Assembly (NCBI GenBank): GCA_035388825.1 | Contig: DAOOQQ010000019.1 | Location: 1 to 64,000, forward strand | DNA length: 64,000 bases | Origin: MWAR01 sp035388825 | GTDB taxonomy: Bacteria > Muiribacteriota > Ozemobacteria > Ozemobacterales > Ozemobacteraceae | Direction of reading: 5' to 3' | Shown: positions 27,350-36,014 of the stretch, in pieces | How the letters are laid out: each line of letters begins with the position of its first letter | Position numbering within the stretch: the stretch's first letter is position 1 | Made by a program: the position numbers and the translations under genes | Notes under the pieces: generated by a model | Seen by the model: only the letters and a program-made list of their open reading frames with translations | Told to the model about the DNA's origin: nothing | The model's database searches: none

Positions 27350-28963
27350 TTAGAACGATTTGGGGATGTCGTTGCGGAGCCAGAACCAGACGCCGACGAT
27401 GTTCACGAGACGATACTCCTTCTCGAGGAAGCCCTGGAGGCGGTCGCGCGTCGCGCGGTCGATGAAACCGGTTTTCAACAGATGGCTGCTCAGGACCGTC
27501 CGCTCCTGCTCCGGGTACCGTGAAAACGGAAAGTTGGCGATGCGGTTCTGCGAGGAGATGATGAGCGGCCTTCGCGAAATCAGTTGTTCGGTGAAGCTGC
27601 CGAGTGGTTTCTGGAGATCCCCGTGCAGGACCGGAAACTCGAGGAAGTTCCAGAACCAGGCATGATCGAAGCCCGTGGCGTTCTTGCACAGGATCGGGTG
27701 ATCCGGATAGATGAGGCTGACCGGCCCGCGCTCGGCAAGCGACTGGAGAATGTCGATCTGGACCAGCTTCTCGTAGAACGGCGCCCAGGCCGCATACCGG
27801 ATGTAATACTGGGACGGCAGCAGGAGGACGACGCAAGTGACGGCCAGAAAAACGAACTTTCCCTTCCGGACGAGCTCCCGCGCCGCCTCTTCCCCCGAGG
27901 GGGCCAGCGCCGTTGCCAGAAGAAGGGTGGACAGCTGGAGGTGATACAGGAATTTGTGCGGGCTGAGGAGCATGGGAACGACGCTTCCGATGCTGGCTGC
28001 CGCGAGGATGCCGCGGCGTCTCCGTTCGTCCGGGTCCGTCCCCGGCCATCTCCACCAGATGACGATCGTCGAAAATATTAAACTTACTGGAATATATCCT
28101 CCCGGCGGCTGGTAGGACTGGAACTTGCGGTTGAACGTGAACGTTCCGTAGAGACACGCTTCCACGAGATCGTACCTGACCAGCCAGAGTGCCAGAGGGA
28201 GAAGGCCTGCTGCGACTCCTGCGGATAGTGCGACGAGACGCCGGAAGGCGGAAGCGATGCCTGGAAAAGGCCGGCAGAAGGCATCGGCAAGGGCGGCACA
28301 GCCGAGCAGAAAGCCGACTTTCGGTGTCAGGGAAAGCGCAATTCCGAGAAACAGTCCCGCCGAAAACCGTATCCCGAGAGAGTCTGGACTGGCCGAGAGC
28401 AGCAGGATCAGTCCGGTGAGAACGAAGGGCGCCGCGACCAGATCGGGCCGGATGTAGTTCCACTGGAACGGGATCAGCATGGCTGCCCAGAAAAACAGAA
28501 AAACCGCCCGGGAGGGAGCCTGCCCGCCGTGGAGCCGGCTGCTCAGCTTCCAGGCGAGAACCCCGGAAACGAGAGCGATCGTGAGACTGGCCAGCCGTGC
28601 CGTTTCGAGAAGGCTGGAGCCGGCATCGAAGAGGCGCGTGACGGGCGCGAGAAGGAACCAGAGGGTCGGAAGATGGTGCTGCCAGAAGTCTCGAAACGGA
28701 AGAAGGCCCTGGGAAACCTGCCAGGCGCAGTTCAGATGCTCGACCTCGTCGTGATCAAGATGCATGAACTGCCAGGCGAACAGCCCGGCGAGAACACTGC
28801 CAAGGCCCAGAACCCCTTCGAGCCGGCGATGACGAGGCCCGTCCGAAGCGAAAACGAACGGGAAAACGACGCGGGCAAGGAAGACGACGAGAAGGATCGG
28901 GAGCAACTTTTCGACGACTCCCGAGAAAAAAAACGATCGAAGATAGAATTCGAGTGGGTTCAT
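27350..28963 (-). CDS. Membrane glycosyltransferase-like protein (GT-C / PMT type)
   Basis: 537 residues with about ten or more hydrophobic segments. The region HLDHDEVEHLNCAWQVSQG, then LLPFRDFWQHHLPTLWF, is the acidic first-loop motif of GT-C transferases that use polyprenyl-phosphate sugars (ArnT/PMT relatives). A soluble C-terminal part ends in WLRNDIPKSF. It probably adds a sugar to a lipid or protein on the outer face of the inner membrane; the acceptor is unknown. The start overlaps the end of the LarE-like gene (ATGA), so they form a two-gene operon, although their functions are not obviously linked. Confidence 0.8.
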   Translation of the reverse strand: MNPLEFYLRSFFFSGVVEKLLPILLVVFLARVVFPFVFASDGPRHRRLEGVLGLGSVLAGLFAWQFMHLDHDEVEHLNCAWQVSQGLLPFRDFWQHHLPTLWFLLAPVTRLFDAGSSLLETARLASLTIALVSGVLAWKLSSRLHGGQAPSRAVFLFFWAAMLIPFQWNYIRPDLVAAPFVLTGLILLLSASPDSLGIRFSAGLFLGIALSLTPKVGFLLGCAALADAFCRPFPGIASAFRRLVALSAGVAAGLLPLALWLVRYDLVEACLYGTFTFNRKFQSYQPPGGYIPVSLIFSTIVIWWRWPGTDPDERRRRGILAAASIGSVVPMLLSPHKFLYHLQLSTLLLATALAPSGEEAARELVRKGKFVFLAVTCVVLLLPSQYYIRYAAWAPFYEKLVQIDILQSLAERGPVSLIYPDHPILCKNATGFDHAWFWNFLEFPVLHGDLQKPLGSFTEQLISRRPLIISSQNRIANFPFSRYPEQERTVLSSHLLKTGFIDRATRDRLQGFLEKEYRLVNIVGVWFWLRNDIPKSF

Positions 28964-29769
28964 CCGGATGAACCCGGAACTTCATTCATCACCCCGCGGC
29001 GGTATCCTTCCTGAGCGATCTCGACAAGGGTGAAGCCGAGGGCTTCGAACCGGGGGAGAAGCCCGGGAAGAACCGCTTCGAGGCGGGCGACTTCTGGGGC
29101 AGGGACTTCGAGCCGGGCGTAGCTGCCGTGATGGCGCACCCGTGCATCCGAGAAACCGGCTTCCCGCAGGATCGTTTCGCCTTCCTCGATCTGGCGGAGC
29201 ATCGGTTCCGTCACCGGCGTGCAGAAGGGAATGCGGGTTGCCAGGCAGGGGCCGGGGGGACGGATGAGATCCGTCGCGTTCCAGGCCGCCAACGCGTTCC
29301 GGATCTCCTGCTTGCCGAAGCCGGCGATCTCGAGGGGACTGACGACGCCCAGCTCGGCGAGGGCGCGGCGGCCGGGCCGGTGGTCTCCCCGGTCGTCGAC
29401 GTTCGATCCGTCGGCGAGAAGCCAGCCTTCGGGCTTGAGGCCGAGGAGGGTGCCGAACACGTGTTTCTTGCACAGATAGCAACGATCGGGCGGATGCTTC
29501 GAAAATGCCTCGAGATGCAGAACCTCGAGCGGGACCTCGACGAGATCGAGACCGTGTTTCATCGCTGCCGCCCGCGCCGATTCGACTTCGTGGCGCGGCA
29601 TAACTTCCGAGACGATGAGAAAGGCCCGGGTGTTGCCACCGAGTATGCGTTTCGCCGCGATGGCCAGGAAGGCGCTGTCCATGCCTCCCGAGTAGGCGAC
29701 AGCCACGCCGGGCTGGCGCGCGAGCCAGGTGTTCAGGGCGTTCAGGGCATTGCTGGTGCCGGTATCCAT
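28960..29769 (-). CDS. larE: LarE-family ATP-dependent sulfur transferase
   Basis: 269 residues of the PP-loop/NAD-synthase-like family. Motifs: ATP-binding VAVAYSGGMDSAFLAIAAKR near residue 20; the Cys-containing HPPDRCYLCKKHVFG; LADGSNVDDRGDHRPGRRAL; and RPPGPCLATRIPF, whose Cys corresponds to the sacrificial sulfur donor of LarE. LarE converts a nicotinate derivative to its thiocarboxylate form for the nickel-pincer cofactor of lactate racemase and related enzymes. larB and larC are not adjacent. A more general role in sulfur insertion is possible. The start ATG 29769 follows a TATACT box by nine bases, with no Shine-Dalgarno. Confidence 0.87.
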   Translation of the reverse strand: MDTGTSNALNALNTWLARQPGVAVAYSGGMDSAFLAIAAKRILGGNTRAFLIVSEVMPRHEVESARAAAMKHGLDLVEVPLEVLHLEAFSKHPPDRCYLCKKHVFGTLLGLKPEGWLLADGSNVDDRGDHRPGRRALAELGVVSPLEIAGFGKQEIRNALAAWNATDLIRPPGPCLATRIPFCTPVTEPMLRQIEEGETILREAGFSDARVRHHGSYARLEVPAPEVARLEAVLPGLLPRFEALGFTLVEIAQEGYRRGVMNEVPGSSG

Positions 29770-29778
29770 GGTGGCGGC

Positions 29779-29784
29779 AGTATA
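29779..29784 (-). promoter_or_regulatory. -10 box just before the larE start
   Basis: On the minus strand TATACT is followed by nine bases and the ATG, which would give a message with two or fewer leader bases. No -35 was identified. It is the third near-leaderless arrangement in the window. Confidence 0.4.
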
Positions 29785-29873
29785 TCCCAATCTGCCCTTT
29801 CCCGCAGCCCCGACCGCATCTTCTGGATACGAAAGCCGCTTCACCACAAAACAGCCAAGACAAGAAAGAGATA

Positions 29874-29946
29874 CGCATCACAGAGGCACCGAGACACAGA
29901 GGAAAAGCCTCTTCGAAGCTCTGTGCCTCGGTGTCTCTGTGGTGCG
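29874..29946. repeat. Inverted pair of CACAGAG-type dispersed repeats
   Basis: The left arm 29874-29901 (CGCATCACAGAGGCACCGAG, then ACACAGAG) and the right arm 29919-29946 are inverted copies with three mismatches in 28 bases, around a 17-base spacer with its own short inversion (GCCTCTTCGAAG). It lies in the divergent gap between larE and the speB-like gene. Confidence 0.85.
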
Positions 29947-30062
29947 TTGTTTTTTTGCATACCAGGCACCAAGGAAAAAAATGACGGTGATAAATGGATG
30001 GGAACTTTGGTGGTGTATCAGAGATTCCAGCGGATGGGGCGCGGAGACGGAGGGGGGAGGTG

Positions 30063-30071
30063 TGGTATGAT
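30063..30071 (+). promoter_or_regulatory. Extended -10 element before the speB-like gene
   Basis: TGGTATGAT lies about 31 bases before the ATG at 30103. Same TGGTATxxT type as the elements at 330, 1631, 9281 and 18488. Confidence 0.5.
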
Positions 30072-30102
30072 GGGCGCCTGAATCTTCCCCCACGGAGGTC
30101 GC

Positions 30103-31023
30103 ATGTCCCTCGATAAACTGCATTTCCGCGGCGGCTACAACTTTCTTGGCCTGCCCGCTGACGAAACCCGCTATGAGAACGCCCGCGCCGTCATTCTTCC
30201 CGTTCCTTACGACAGCACGACGTCCTATCGCGCCGGAACCCGCGAAGGGCCGGCGGCGATCCTGATGGCATCGCGGAACGTCGAGCTCTACGATATCGAT
30301 CTCGACTGCGAGCCGCTGAACAGCGGTGTCTGCACGTTGCCCGAACTCGAGCCCGACATGTCCGGGCCGCAGGCGACGGTGAAAAACGTCGAGGCGGCCG
30401 TCGCTGCCATCTGCGGGGATCACAAGTTTCCCGTGGTGCTTGGCGGTGAGCACAGCATCTCGACCGGCCCGATCCGGGCCCTGCGGAAGAAATACGGCGA
30501 GGAGTTCAGCGTCCTGCAGCTCGATGCCCATGCCGATCTCCGCGACTCGTTCGAGAACACGCCGTACAACCATGCCTCCGTCATGCGCCGGGTCTTCGAC
30601 CTGGCCGAGCTGACCCAGGTGGGCATCCGCAACATCTCTTCAGGCGAAATGGAGTTTGTTCGGGAAGCCCGTCACGATGGCATCTTCTGGGCGCACGACC
30701 TGCAGGGCTCCGCGGATGAATGGATCCCGCGCGTCGTGGACAGGTTGAAAAAACATGTCTATATATCGATTGATCTTGATGTGTTCGATCCGTCGATCAT
30801 GCCTGCCGTCGGCACCCCCGAGCCGGGTGGTCTCCACTGGTATCCGGTGCTCCGGCTTCTCGAGACGGTCGTCACGAAGCGCAACGTGGTCGGGTTCGAC
30901 GTGATGGAATTGTGCCCGATCCCCGGCCAGATTGCCGGCGACTTTTTGGCCGCCAAGCTCGTCTTCAAGCTGTTGGGGAAGGTGTTCGCGCACAACGGCT
31001 GGATCACACGGGACGAGGCCTGA
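30103..31023 (+). CDS. speB: Agmatinase/arginase-family ureohydrolase
   Basis: 306 residues of the ureohydrolase fold with both manganese motifs: GGEHSISTGPIRAL, then LDAHADLRDSFENTPYNHAS, and SIDLDVFDPSIMPAVGTPEP. Length and the PGGLHWY segment fit agmatinase (agmatine to putrescine and urea); related guanidine- or formimidoglutamate-hydrolysing enzymes cannot be excluded. The start ATG follows CACGGAGGTCGC. It begins a run of seven same-strand genes with gaps of 17 bases or fewer up to 35775, although the neighbours (prepilin peptidase, 2H phosphoesterase, ABC transporter) are not polyamine genes. Confidence 0.88.
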   Translation: MSLDKLHFRGGYNFLGLPADETRYENARAVILPVPYDSTTSYRAGTREGPAAILMASRNVELYDIDLDCEPLNSGVCTLPELEPDMSGPQATVKNVEAAVAAICGDHKFPVVLGGEHSISTGPIRALRKKYGEEFSVLQLDAHADLRDSFENTPYNHASVMRRVFDLAELTQVGIRNISSGEMEFVREARHDGIFWAHDLQGSADEWIPRVVDRLKKHVYISIDLDVFDPSIMPAVGTPEPGGLHWYPVLRLLETVVTKRNVVGFDVMELCPIPGQIAGDFLAAKLVFKLLGKVFAHNGWITRDEA

Positions 31024-31029
31024 TCCGCC

Positions 31030-31851
31030 GTGAGCCCGGTCGATCTCCTGCTCGTCATCCTTGCCGTCCTCCTCGGCGCAGCCGCCGGACCGCGTATATC
31101 GTGGTCTATACGGTCCTGGCCGGGCCACGAGGATCTTCTCGAGGATTACTCGAAATGCCCCGTGTGCATGGGAGGCCTGCGGCGGGGCTGCGTGAATGCG
31201 GGGGGGCGTCAGGATATCGCGTATCTGGTGTTCTCGGCGGTCCTGGCCGGTTTGTCGGTCGGTCTGTGGGGAGTTGGCACGAAGGCTCTCTTTTCCTGGA
31301 TGTTCGGTGTCTCCTGCATGATCATCACCGTCGTCGACGTGCGGTTCCTGATCATTCCCGACAAGTTGTCGATCAACGGCAGCGTGGCGGGGCTCGTGTA
31401 TGCGCTTGCCTGCTGGATCTGGACCACACCTCTCGGGAAAGCTCCCCCCGAGCAGTATGTGACGCTCACCGACAGCCTGCTTGGCTTTGCCCTGGGCGGC
31501 GGCTTCCTCTGGGGCCTGGGCTGGCTTGCCTGGAAAATCCTCAAGAAAGAGGGAATGGGCGGCGGCGATGTGAAACTGCTCGCGGCATTCGGCGCCTGGC
31601 TGGGCTGGAAGCCGGTCATCGCGATCGTCGTGCTCGCGAGTTTCCTCGGCTCCGTCGGCGGGATCGGGAATATCCTCTATCAGAAAATAAAATATCGAAA
31701 GCAATATAAGCCGCTGACGCACATGATCCCGTTCGGTCCGTATCTGTGCGTCGCGTTCCTCTTCATCTTCTACTTCGGCATGCAGCCGCTGTTCTCCCTC
31801 ATGGACCTCTACCAGGGCTGGGTCGAGTCCCGGTTCCTCGGCAACCCCTGA
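31030..31851 (+). CDS. Prepilin peptidase (A24 aspartic protease family)
   Basis: 273 residues with about seven membrane segments. The catalytic aspartates are in ITVVDVRFLIIPDKLS and in the GxGD motif GMGGGDVKLLAAFGAWLGW; the C-terminal loop has HMIPFGPYLCVA. A cytoplasmic cysteine cluster (CPVCMGGLRRGC) near residues 38-49 corresponds to the zinc-binding loop of PilD-type enzymes, with the CxxC pairs partly altered. It cleaves and may methylate type IV prepilins, so it would serve the pilin-like proteins at 9298-13209 and 55764-58884. The start is GTG 31030, six bases after speB. Confidence 0.9.
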   Translation: MSPVDLLLVILAVLLGAAAGPRISWSIRSWPGHEDLLEDYSKCPVCMGGLRRGCVNAGGRQDIAYLVFSAVLAGLSVGLWGVGTKALFSWMFGVSCMIITVVDVRFLIIPDKLSINGSVAGLVYALACWIWTTPLGKAPPEQYVTLTDSLLGFALGGGFLWGLGWLAWKILKKEGMGGGDVKLLAAFGAWLGWKPVIAIVVLASFLGSVGGIGNILYQKIKYRKQYKPLTHMIPFGPYLCVAFLFIFYFGMQPLFSLMDLYQGWVESRFLGNP

Positions 31852-31867
31852 CGGCGGGAGCCGGCTG

Positions 31868-32497
31868 ATGGATGATACGTCACTCGCCTATCTCGACGCG
31901 TTTCTGGAACTGCCGGCGGCTCTCTGTGCGGCTGCCACGCGGCTGAACCGGCAGATCGTCTCGACGGCTGGCGGAACGATCGATTTTTCCCGCGGAACCA
32001 TTCCCCATATCACGCTCTATATGGGCCTGTTCCCCGTCGCTGAGCTGAACCGGGTGAAGCGGGAGCTCGGGGCGATCGCCGCCGACACCCCGCCGGTCCG
32101 GGTGGCGATGCAGGGGATCGAACGGGCAGCGGAAGGCTACCTGTTCCTGAACGTGAGGGTCGATGAGCCGCTCCAAAAGCTCCACGAGCGGGTTGTCGTC
32201 GCCCTGAATCCCCTCCGGCGCGGGGCGATACGCCAGAAGTATCTGGACGATCTCGGGAGGTTCACGCCTGGAGAATGTGACAATATCATGAAGTATGGAT
32301 TTCCCTGGCTGCTGGAGTTGTTCCGGCCGCATATCACCATCGGCAAGGTCGACGAAGCCGCGACCGAAGGCGTCTCGAGGACTCTTTCTGCCCCCGGGGA
32401 GCGGGAATGGGCAACGAGACTCGCGTTCGGCGAGGTCGGCGAGCATGGAACGGTGGTGTCCGTCAGGTCCGTCTTCGACCTGACCAAAGCCTCGTGA
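31868..32497 (+). CDS. 2H phosphoesterase / 2'-5' RNA ligase-like protein
   Basis: 209 residues with the two H-x-T signatures of the 2H superfamily: IPHITLYMGLF near residue 42 and RPHITIGKV near residue 155. The two histidines act on 2',3'-cyclic or 2',5'-phosphodiester bonds. The family includes ThpR/LigT in tRNA processing and enzymes acting on cyclic nucleotides, so the substrate cannot be told. It sits between the prepilin peptidase gene and a substrate-binding lipoprotein gene, 16 and 17 bases from each, implying co-transcription. Confidence 0.8.
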   Translation: MDDTSLAYLDAFLELPAALCAAATRLNRQIVSTAGGTIDFSRGTIPHITLYMGLFPVAELNRVKRELGAIAADTPPVRVAMQGIERAAEGYLFLNVRVDEPLQKLHERVVVALNPLRRGAIRQKYLDDLGRFTPGECDNIMKYGFPWLLELFRPHITIGKVDEAATEGVSRTLSAPGEREWATRLAFGEVGEHGTVVSVRSVFDLTKAS

Positions 32498-32514
32498 AGG
32501 AGAAACGGCAACCG

Positions 32515-33540
32515 ATGATCCGTCATGTCCTGATTCTGGTCTGCGTCGCCCTCACCCTGGGTCTCTTCCTGACGGCCTGCCAAACCGGCGGCCCTGTCGT
32601 GACCGTCTATGTCACGGTCGATCAGCCGTTCGCCGAACCCGTTCTTGCCAGCTTCACGGCCAAAACCGGCGTGACCGTCCAGCCCGTCTTCGACACCGAG
32701 GCGGCCAAAACCGTCGGCCTGGCCAACCGCCTTCGCGCCGAACGCGCCCGTCCCCTGTGCGACGTGTTCTGGAGCTCCGAGTTCGCGCATACCGTGCGAC
32801 TTGCCGATGAGGGTCTCTTCGAGGCGCGGGAGTGGCCGACGGCCACGGGACTGCCCGCCGAGCTGTGCGATCCCGGCCGGCGTTGGGTCGGGTTTGGCCT
32901 GCGTGCCCGGGTTCTTCTCGTGAACACCAAAGCCCTCGCTGCGGCCTCGATGCCGACCCGCCTCGCGGATCTCCTCGACCCCGCATGGAAGCCGGGGGAG
33001 GTGGCCATCGGGCTCCCCCTGTTCGGAACGACGAACACCCATGCGGCGGCCCTCTACGCCATGGAAGGGGAAGCGGGCATGCTCGACTTTTTCGAGACGT
33101 TGAAAGCCCGCGGTGCGGCCATCGTGGACGGAAACGCAGTCGTGCGTGACCGGGTGGCGGCCGGCGCCTGTCTCGTCGGCCTGACGGATACCGACGATGC
33201 TCTCGTGTCGGTCGCCCGGGGCGATCCCGTGAAGATGATCCTTCCCGACCAGGAGCCGGGCGGTTCGGGAACCCTCCTGATCCCGAATACGGTGGCCGTC
33301 GTCGCGGGGGCCCCCCATGCGCGCGAAGCGGCAATGCTGGCCGATTATCTTGCCTCGGTCGAGGTCGAAAAAATGCTGGCTGACGGGGAATCGAAACAGA
33401 TCTCGGCCCGACGGGGCGGTCCCGTGCCTGCCGGCCTGCCCGCCCCCGACAGCCTCAGGCCTCTTCCGGTCAGTCTCGCGTCTGTCGCCGCCGCGATCCC
33501 GTCGGCGACCATCCTCCTGCGGGATCGCTTCATGCGCTGA
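32515..33540 (+). CDS. Iron(III)-type ABC transporter substrate-binding lipoprotein
   Basis: 341 residues. The signal peptide ends in the lipobox LFLTACQTGG, so it is lipid-anchored. The remainder is a type-1 periplasmic binding fold of the FbpA family: VYVTVDQPFAEPVLASFTAK, then ARPLCDVFWSSEFAHTVRLA, GSGTLLIPNTVAVVAGAPH and AMLADYLASVEVEKMLA. It would deliver its ligand to the permease and ATPase encoded next. Iron, thiamine and molybdate-like ligands are all possible within this family; iron(III) is the commonest. The start ATG has GAAGGAGAAACGGCAACCG upstream. Confidence 0.82.
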   Translation: MIRHVLILVCVALTLGLFLTACQTGGPVVTVYVTVDQPFAEPVLASFTAKTGVTVQPVFDTEAAKTVGLANRLRAERARPLCDVFWSSEFAHTVRLADEGLFEAREWPTATGLPAELCDPGRRWVGFGLRARVLLVNTKALAAASMPTRLADLLDPAWKPGEVAIGLPLFGTTNTHAAALYAMEGEAGMLDFFETLKARGAAIVDGNAVVRDRVAAGACLVGLTDTDDALVSVARGDPVKMILPDQEPGGSGTLLIPNTVAVVAGAPHAREAAMLADYLASVEVEKMLADGESKQISARRGGPVPAGLPAPDSLRPLPVSLASVAAAIPSATILLRDRFMR

Positions 33541-33550
33541 TGCTGCGGTG

Positions 33551-35122
33551 ATGAGCGTCTGGCGACCGATGGCGGGCCACACGGAGCGGGTGATCCGCTT
33601 CGTCGTGGTTGCCGTCACGATTCTTCTGCTCGTTCCGCTTGCGGCGATCCTCGTGCCGGCTGCCATCGCGGCATGGCGCCAGACCGGTGCACCGGCGGCC
33701 GGCTGGGAACGGCTGGGGCTCCTCACACTGCGATCGACGGCCATCGCCGGAGGAGCGGCAACACTTGCGACCTTCGCCGGGGCCGGTCTGGCCTGGGTTC
33801 TGGCAGCCCGGCCGGGCCTCTGGCTGCGATTTCGCGTGCTTCTGCTTCTGCCGCTGGTTCTGCCGCCGTATCTGCTGACGCTGGGCTGGGTGGCCGCGAC
33901 GGATGTGGCGGCTCTGCGCTGGGGCTTCCAGCCCGGCCTGAGCGGCATTCTCTGGGGAATAGCCATCCTGGGCCTCGCGGCGGCTCCACCCGCGGCGCTC
34001 GTCCTGGGGACGTTCCTGCGCCGGGCTCCAGTGGCCCCGATCGAGTCCGCCCTGCTCAGTCTCGGCCCTGCCGGCGCCCTGCGAACGGCGATCATCCCTC
34101 TCTGGCGACGTCCCGCCGGGGCCATCTGGCTGTTCGTCTTCGGCCAGACGCTTGCCGAATACGGCGTGCCACTGTATCTCCAGACACCGGTGCTTGCCAC
34201 GGAGCTCGTTTCCGCCTTCACCGGCGGGGAGCCGGCCGGAAACGTGCTGCTCGCCTCCTGGCCTCTGGCTCTCCTGCTCGCCGGCACCATCGCGGCCTGG
34301 AGTTCGGCGGCCGCCGTGGAGGGCGTTTCCCGTCGTGCGCCGAGCCAACCGGGGAAGCTGTCCTGGCTCGAGCCGGCATCCTGGCCCGGCGCGTGGCGCC
34401 TGGTGACCGGGATCGGCTGCCTTGTCGCGGTGGTCGGCCTCGCCGTCCCTGTCGTCGGGCTTGCCCTGGGCGCTTTCCGTCCGGGGAACGGCGGCGCGGG
34501 AATCCTTCTGGCGGCTTTGCCCGCCCTGCGCATGTCGGTCTTCCTGGCGGCCGGTTGTGCCCTCCTCGCCGTGATTCCGGCGCTTGTGCTCGGGGATCTC
34601 CTCACCGCTGCACCAAGCCGCCTTCCCCTGGTGCTTTCGGCTCTCGCTCTCGCGATTCCGGCCGGCTGCACTGGGGTCGCCCACGCGACGTTCTGGATCC
34701 TGACCCCGTTCGCGGGAGGGGAAACGGCGATCTGGTGCGGCCACCTCGCCAGAATCCTGCCGGTCGCCTGGATCGTCGCCGCCCTGACACGAGGTCCGAC
34801 CGGCCGACTGCCGGCGCTCGACGCCGCCATCCTGCTCCCGGGGAGCTCTCTCGACCGCTTCCTTCTTCGCCTGCGGCTCGAGCTTCCACGCGTTCTGAGT
34901 GTGGCCGGGGCCGCATTCGTCCTTTCCATACGCGAACTGGATGTCTCGCTGCTCACCGTCCCGCCGGGCGGCGAGACCCTGCCTCTCCGGCTGTTCAATC
35001 TCATGCACTATGGTGCCGGCGCCGATGTGTGCCGGATCGGCCTCGTGCTCGGCGGGGTGCTCTGGCTTGCCACGCACATCGTTGCCGCGCACGCGTGGCC
35101 GATTCGAAAGGAGGGTACGTGA
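33551..35122 (+). CDS. ABC transporter permease, fused two-domain FbpB type
   Basis: 523 residues and about twelve hydrophobic segments, in two halves. Each half has an EAA-like cytoplasmic loop: near residue 160 (PIESALLSLGPAGALRTAII) and near residue 430 (DAAILLPGSSLDRFLLRLRL). This fused layout is typical of iron(III) and thiamine importers. It starts ten bases after the binding-protein stop and overlaps the ATPase gene start by one base. Confidence 0.84.
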   Translation: MSVWRPMAGHTERVIRFVVVAVTILLLVPLAAILVPAAIAAWRQTGAPAAGWERLGLLTLRSTAIAGGAATLATFAGAGLAWVLAARPGLWLRFRVLLLLPLVLPPYLLTLGWVAATDVAALRWGFQPGLSGILWGIAILGLAAAPPAALVLGTFLRRAPVAPIESALLSLGPAGALRTAIIPLWRRPAGAIWLFVFGQTLAEYGVPLYLQTPVLATELVSAFTGGEPAGNVLLASWPLALLLAGTIAAWSSAAAVEGVSRRAPSQPGKLSWLEPASWPGAWRLVTGIGCLVAVVGLAVPVVGLALGAFRPGNGGAGILLAALPALRMSVFLAAGCALLAVIPALVLGDLLTAAPSRLPLVLSALALAIPAGCTGVAHATFWILTPFAGGETAIWCGHLARILPVAWIVAALTRGPTGRLPALDAAILLPGSSLDRFLLRLRLELPRVLSVAGAAFVLSIRELDVSLLTVPPGGETLPLRLFNLMHYGAGADVCRIGLVLGGVLWLATHIVAAHAWPIRKEGT

Positions 35123-35775
35123 TGGGGGTCTCTCTCGAGATTACCGGCCTGGCCCGCCGCTTCAATGGCCGTCCCATCTTTGCCGGGCTGGATCTGAGGC
35201 TGGATGCGGGCGAGGCTGCGGCCCTCCTCGGGCCTTCCGGATGTGGGAAAAGCACGCTCCTCCGGCTGATCGCCGGCCTGGACGAACCCGAGGCCGGAAC
35301 GATACGGATTTCCGACAGCGACGCTTCGGCTCCGGGGCGTTTGATTCCTCCCTGGCAGCGTCGAACGGGCATGCTGTTCCAGGGCGATGCCCTCTGGCCG
35401 CATCTGCGGGTTGGCGAGCAGGTGCGCCGGGTTGCCGCAACGGCGTCGCAGCCGGTTCCCGAGGAGCGGCTGCGGGAGATCGCCGGGATGCTCGGAATCG
35501 GCACGCTCTGGGAACGATACCCAGGTGACCTCTCCGGCGGGGAAGCCCGCCGCGTCGCCCTTCTGCGCACCCTAGCCGGCGCCCCCGATCTGCTGCTGCT
35601 CGATGAGCCGTTCGCCCACCTCGATGAGGAGCTGCAACGCCGCGTTGTCGAAGTCATTCGAGCCTGGCATGCCGACACCCGATCGACGCTCCTGCTGGTT
35701 TCACATGAATCACCCCTCATTGTCGACTGGCCCGGTCGCCATATCCGGTTTCCCGATCTGCGCCTGGCGGATTGA
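35122..35775 (+). CDS. ABC transporter ATP-binding protein (FbpC-like)
   Basis: 217 residues: Walker A LLGPSGCGKSTLLRLIAGLD, Q-loop MLFQGDALWPHLRV, signature DLSGGEARRVALLRTLAG, Walker B PDLLLLDEPFAHLDEELQ and H-loop LLVSHES. It lacks the C-terminal regulatory domain that full-length FbpC/PotA proteins carry. It forms an importer with the two preceding products. The cobalamin riboswitch begins just after its stop, so the next transporter is regulated separately. Confidence 0.88.
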   Translation: MGVSLEITGLARRFNGRPIFAGLDLRLDAGEAAALLGPSGCGKSTLLRLIAGLDEPEAGTIRISDSDASAPGRLIPPWQRRTGMLFQGDALWPHLRVGEQVRRVAATASQPVPEERLREIAGMLGIGTLWERYPGDLSGGEARRVALLRTLAGAPDLLLLDEPFAHLDEELQRRVVEVIRAWHADTRSTLLLVSHESPLIVDWPGRHIRFPDLRLAD

Positions 35776-35799
35776 CAGCGCGCGCCGGAAGGGGTACAA

Positions 35800-35990
35800 G
35801 TGAATCTGCCTGCGGCTGAGTGCCACGGGCGCGGTCGGGTGAACGGAAAACGGTCGAACGCCGTTGCGAGTCCGTCGCTGTAGCCGGGGACGACCGCCGC
35901 ATCCAGCCACCGTTGATATCGACGGGAAGGCGCGGCGGGAGAACGATCCGGGAGCCAGAAGACGTTGCCCTGCCGTTGTGATCGATCATG
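35800..35990 (+). promoter_or_regulatory. Cobalamin (AdoCbl) riboswitch
   Basis: The core motifs appear in order: GTCCGTCGCTGTAGCCGGGG (around 35870-35890), AGCCACC, GACGGGAAGGCGCGGCG and the B12-box GGAGCCAGAAGACGTTGCC near 35949-35970. These match the conserved cobalamin riboswitch core. It lies in the leader of the btuF-btuD-btuC-like operon, so high B12 should switch those genes off. Boundaries are approximate. I found no obvious terminator after it; the start region of the next gene could be sequestered instead. Confidence 0.9.
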
Positions 35991-36014
35991 CCTTCGCGAC
36001 AAGGAGACGGCAGA

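Noticed and set aside
32137..35092. Minus-strand frames opposite the iron-type transporter
   Set aside because: Low-complexity Arg/Gly/Pro-rich translations with no motifs; the plus strand is an intact ABC operon.
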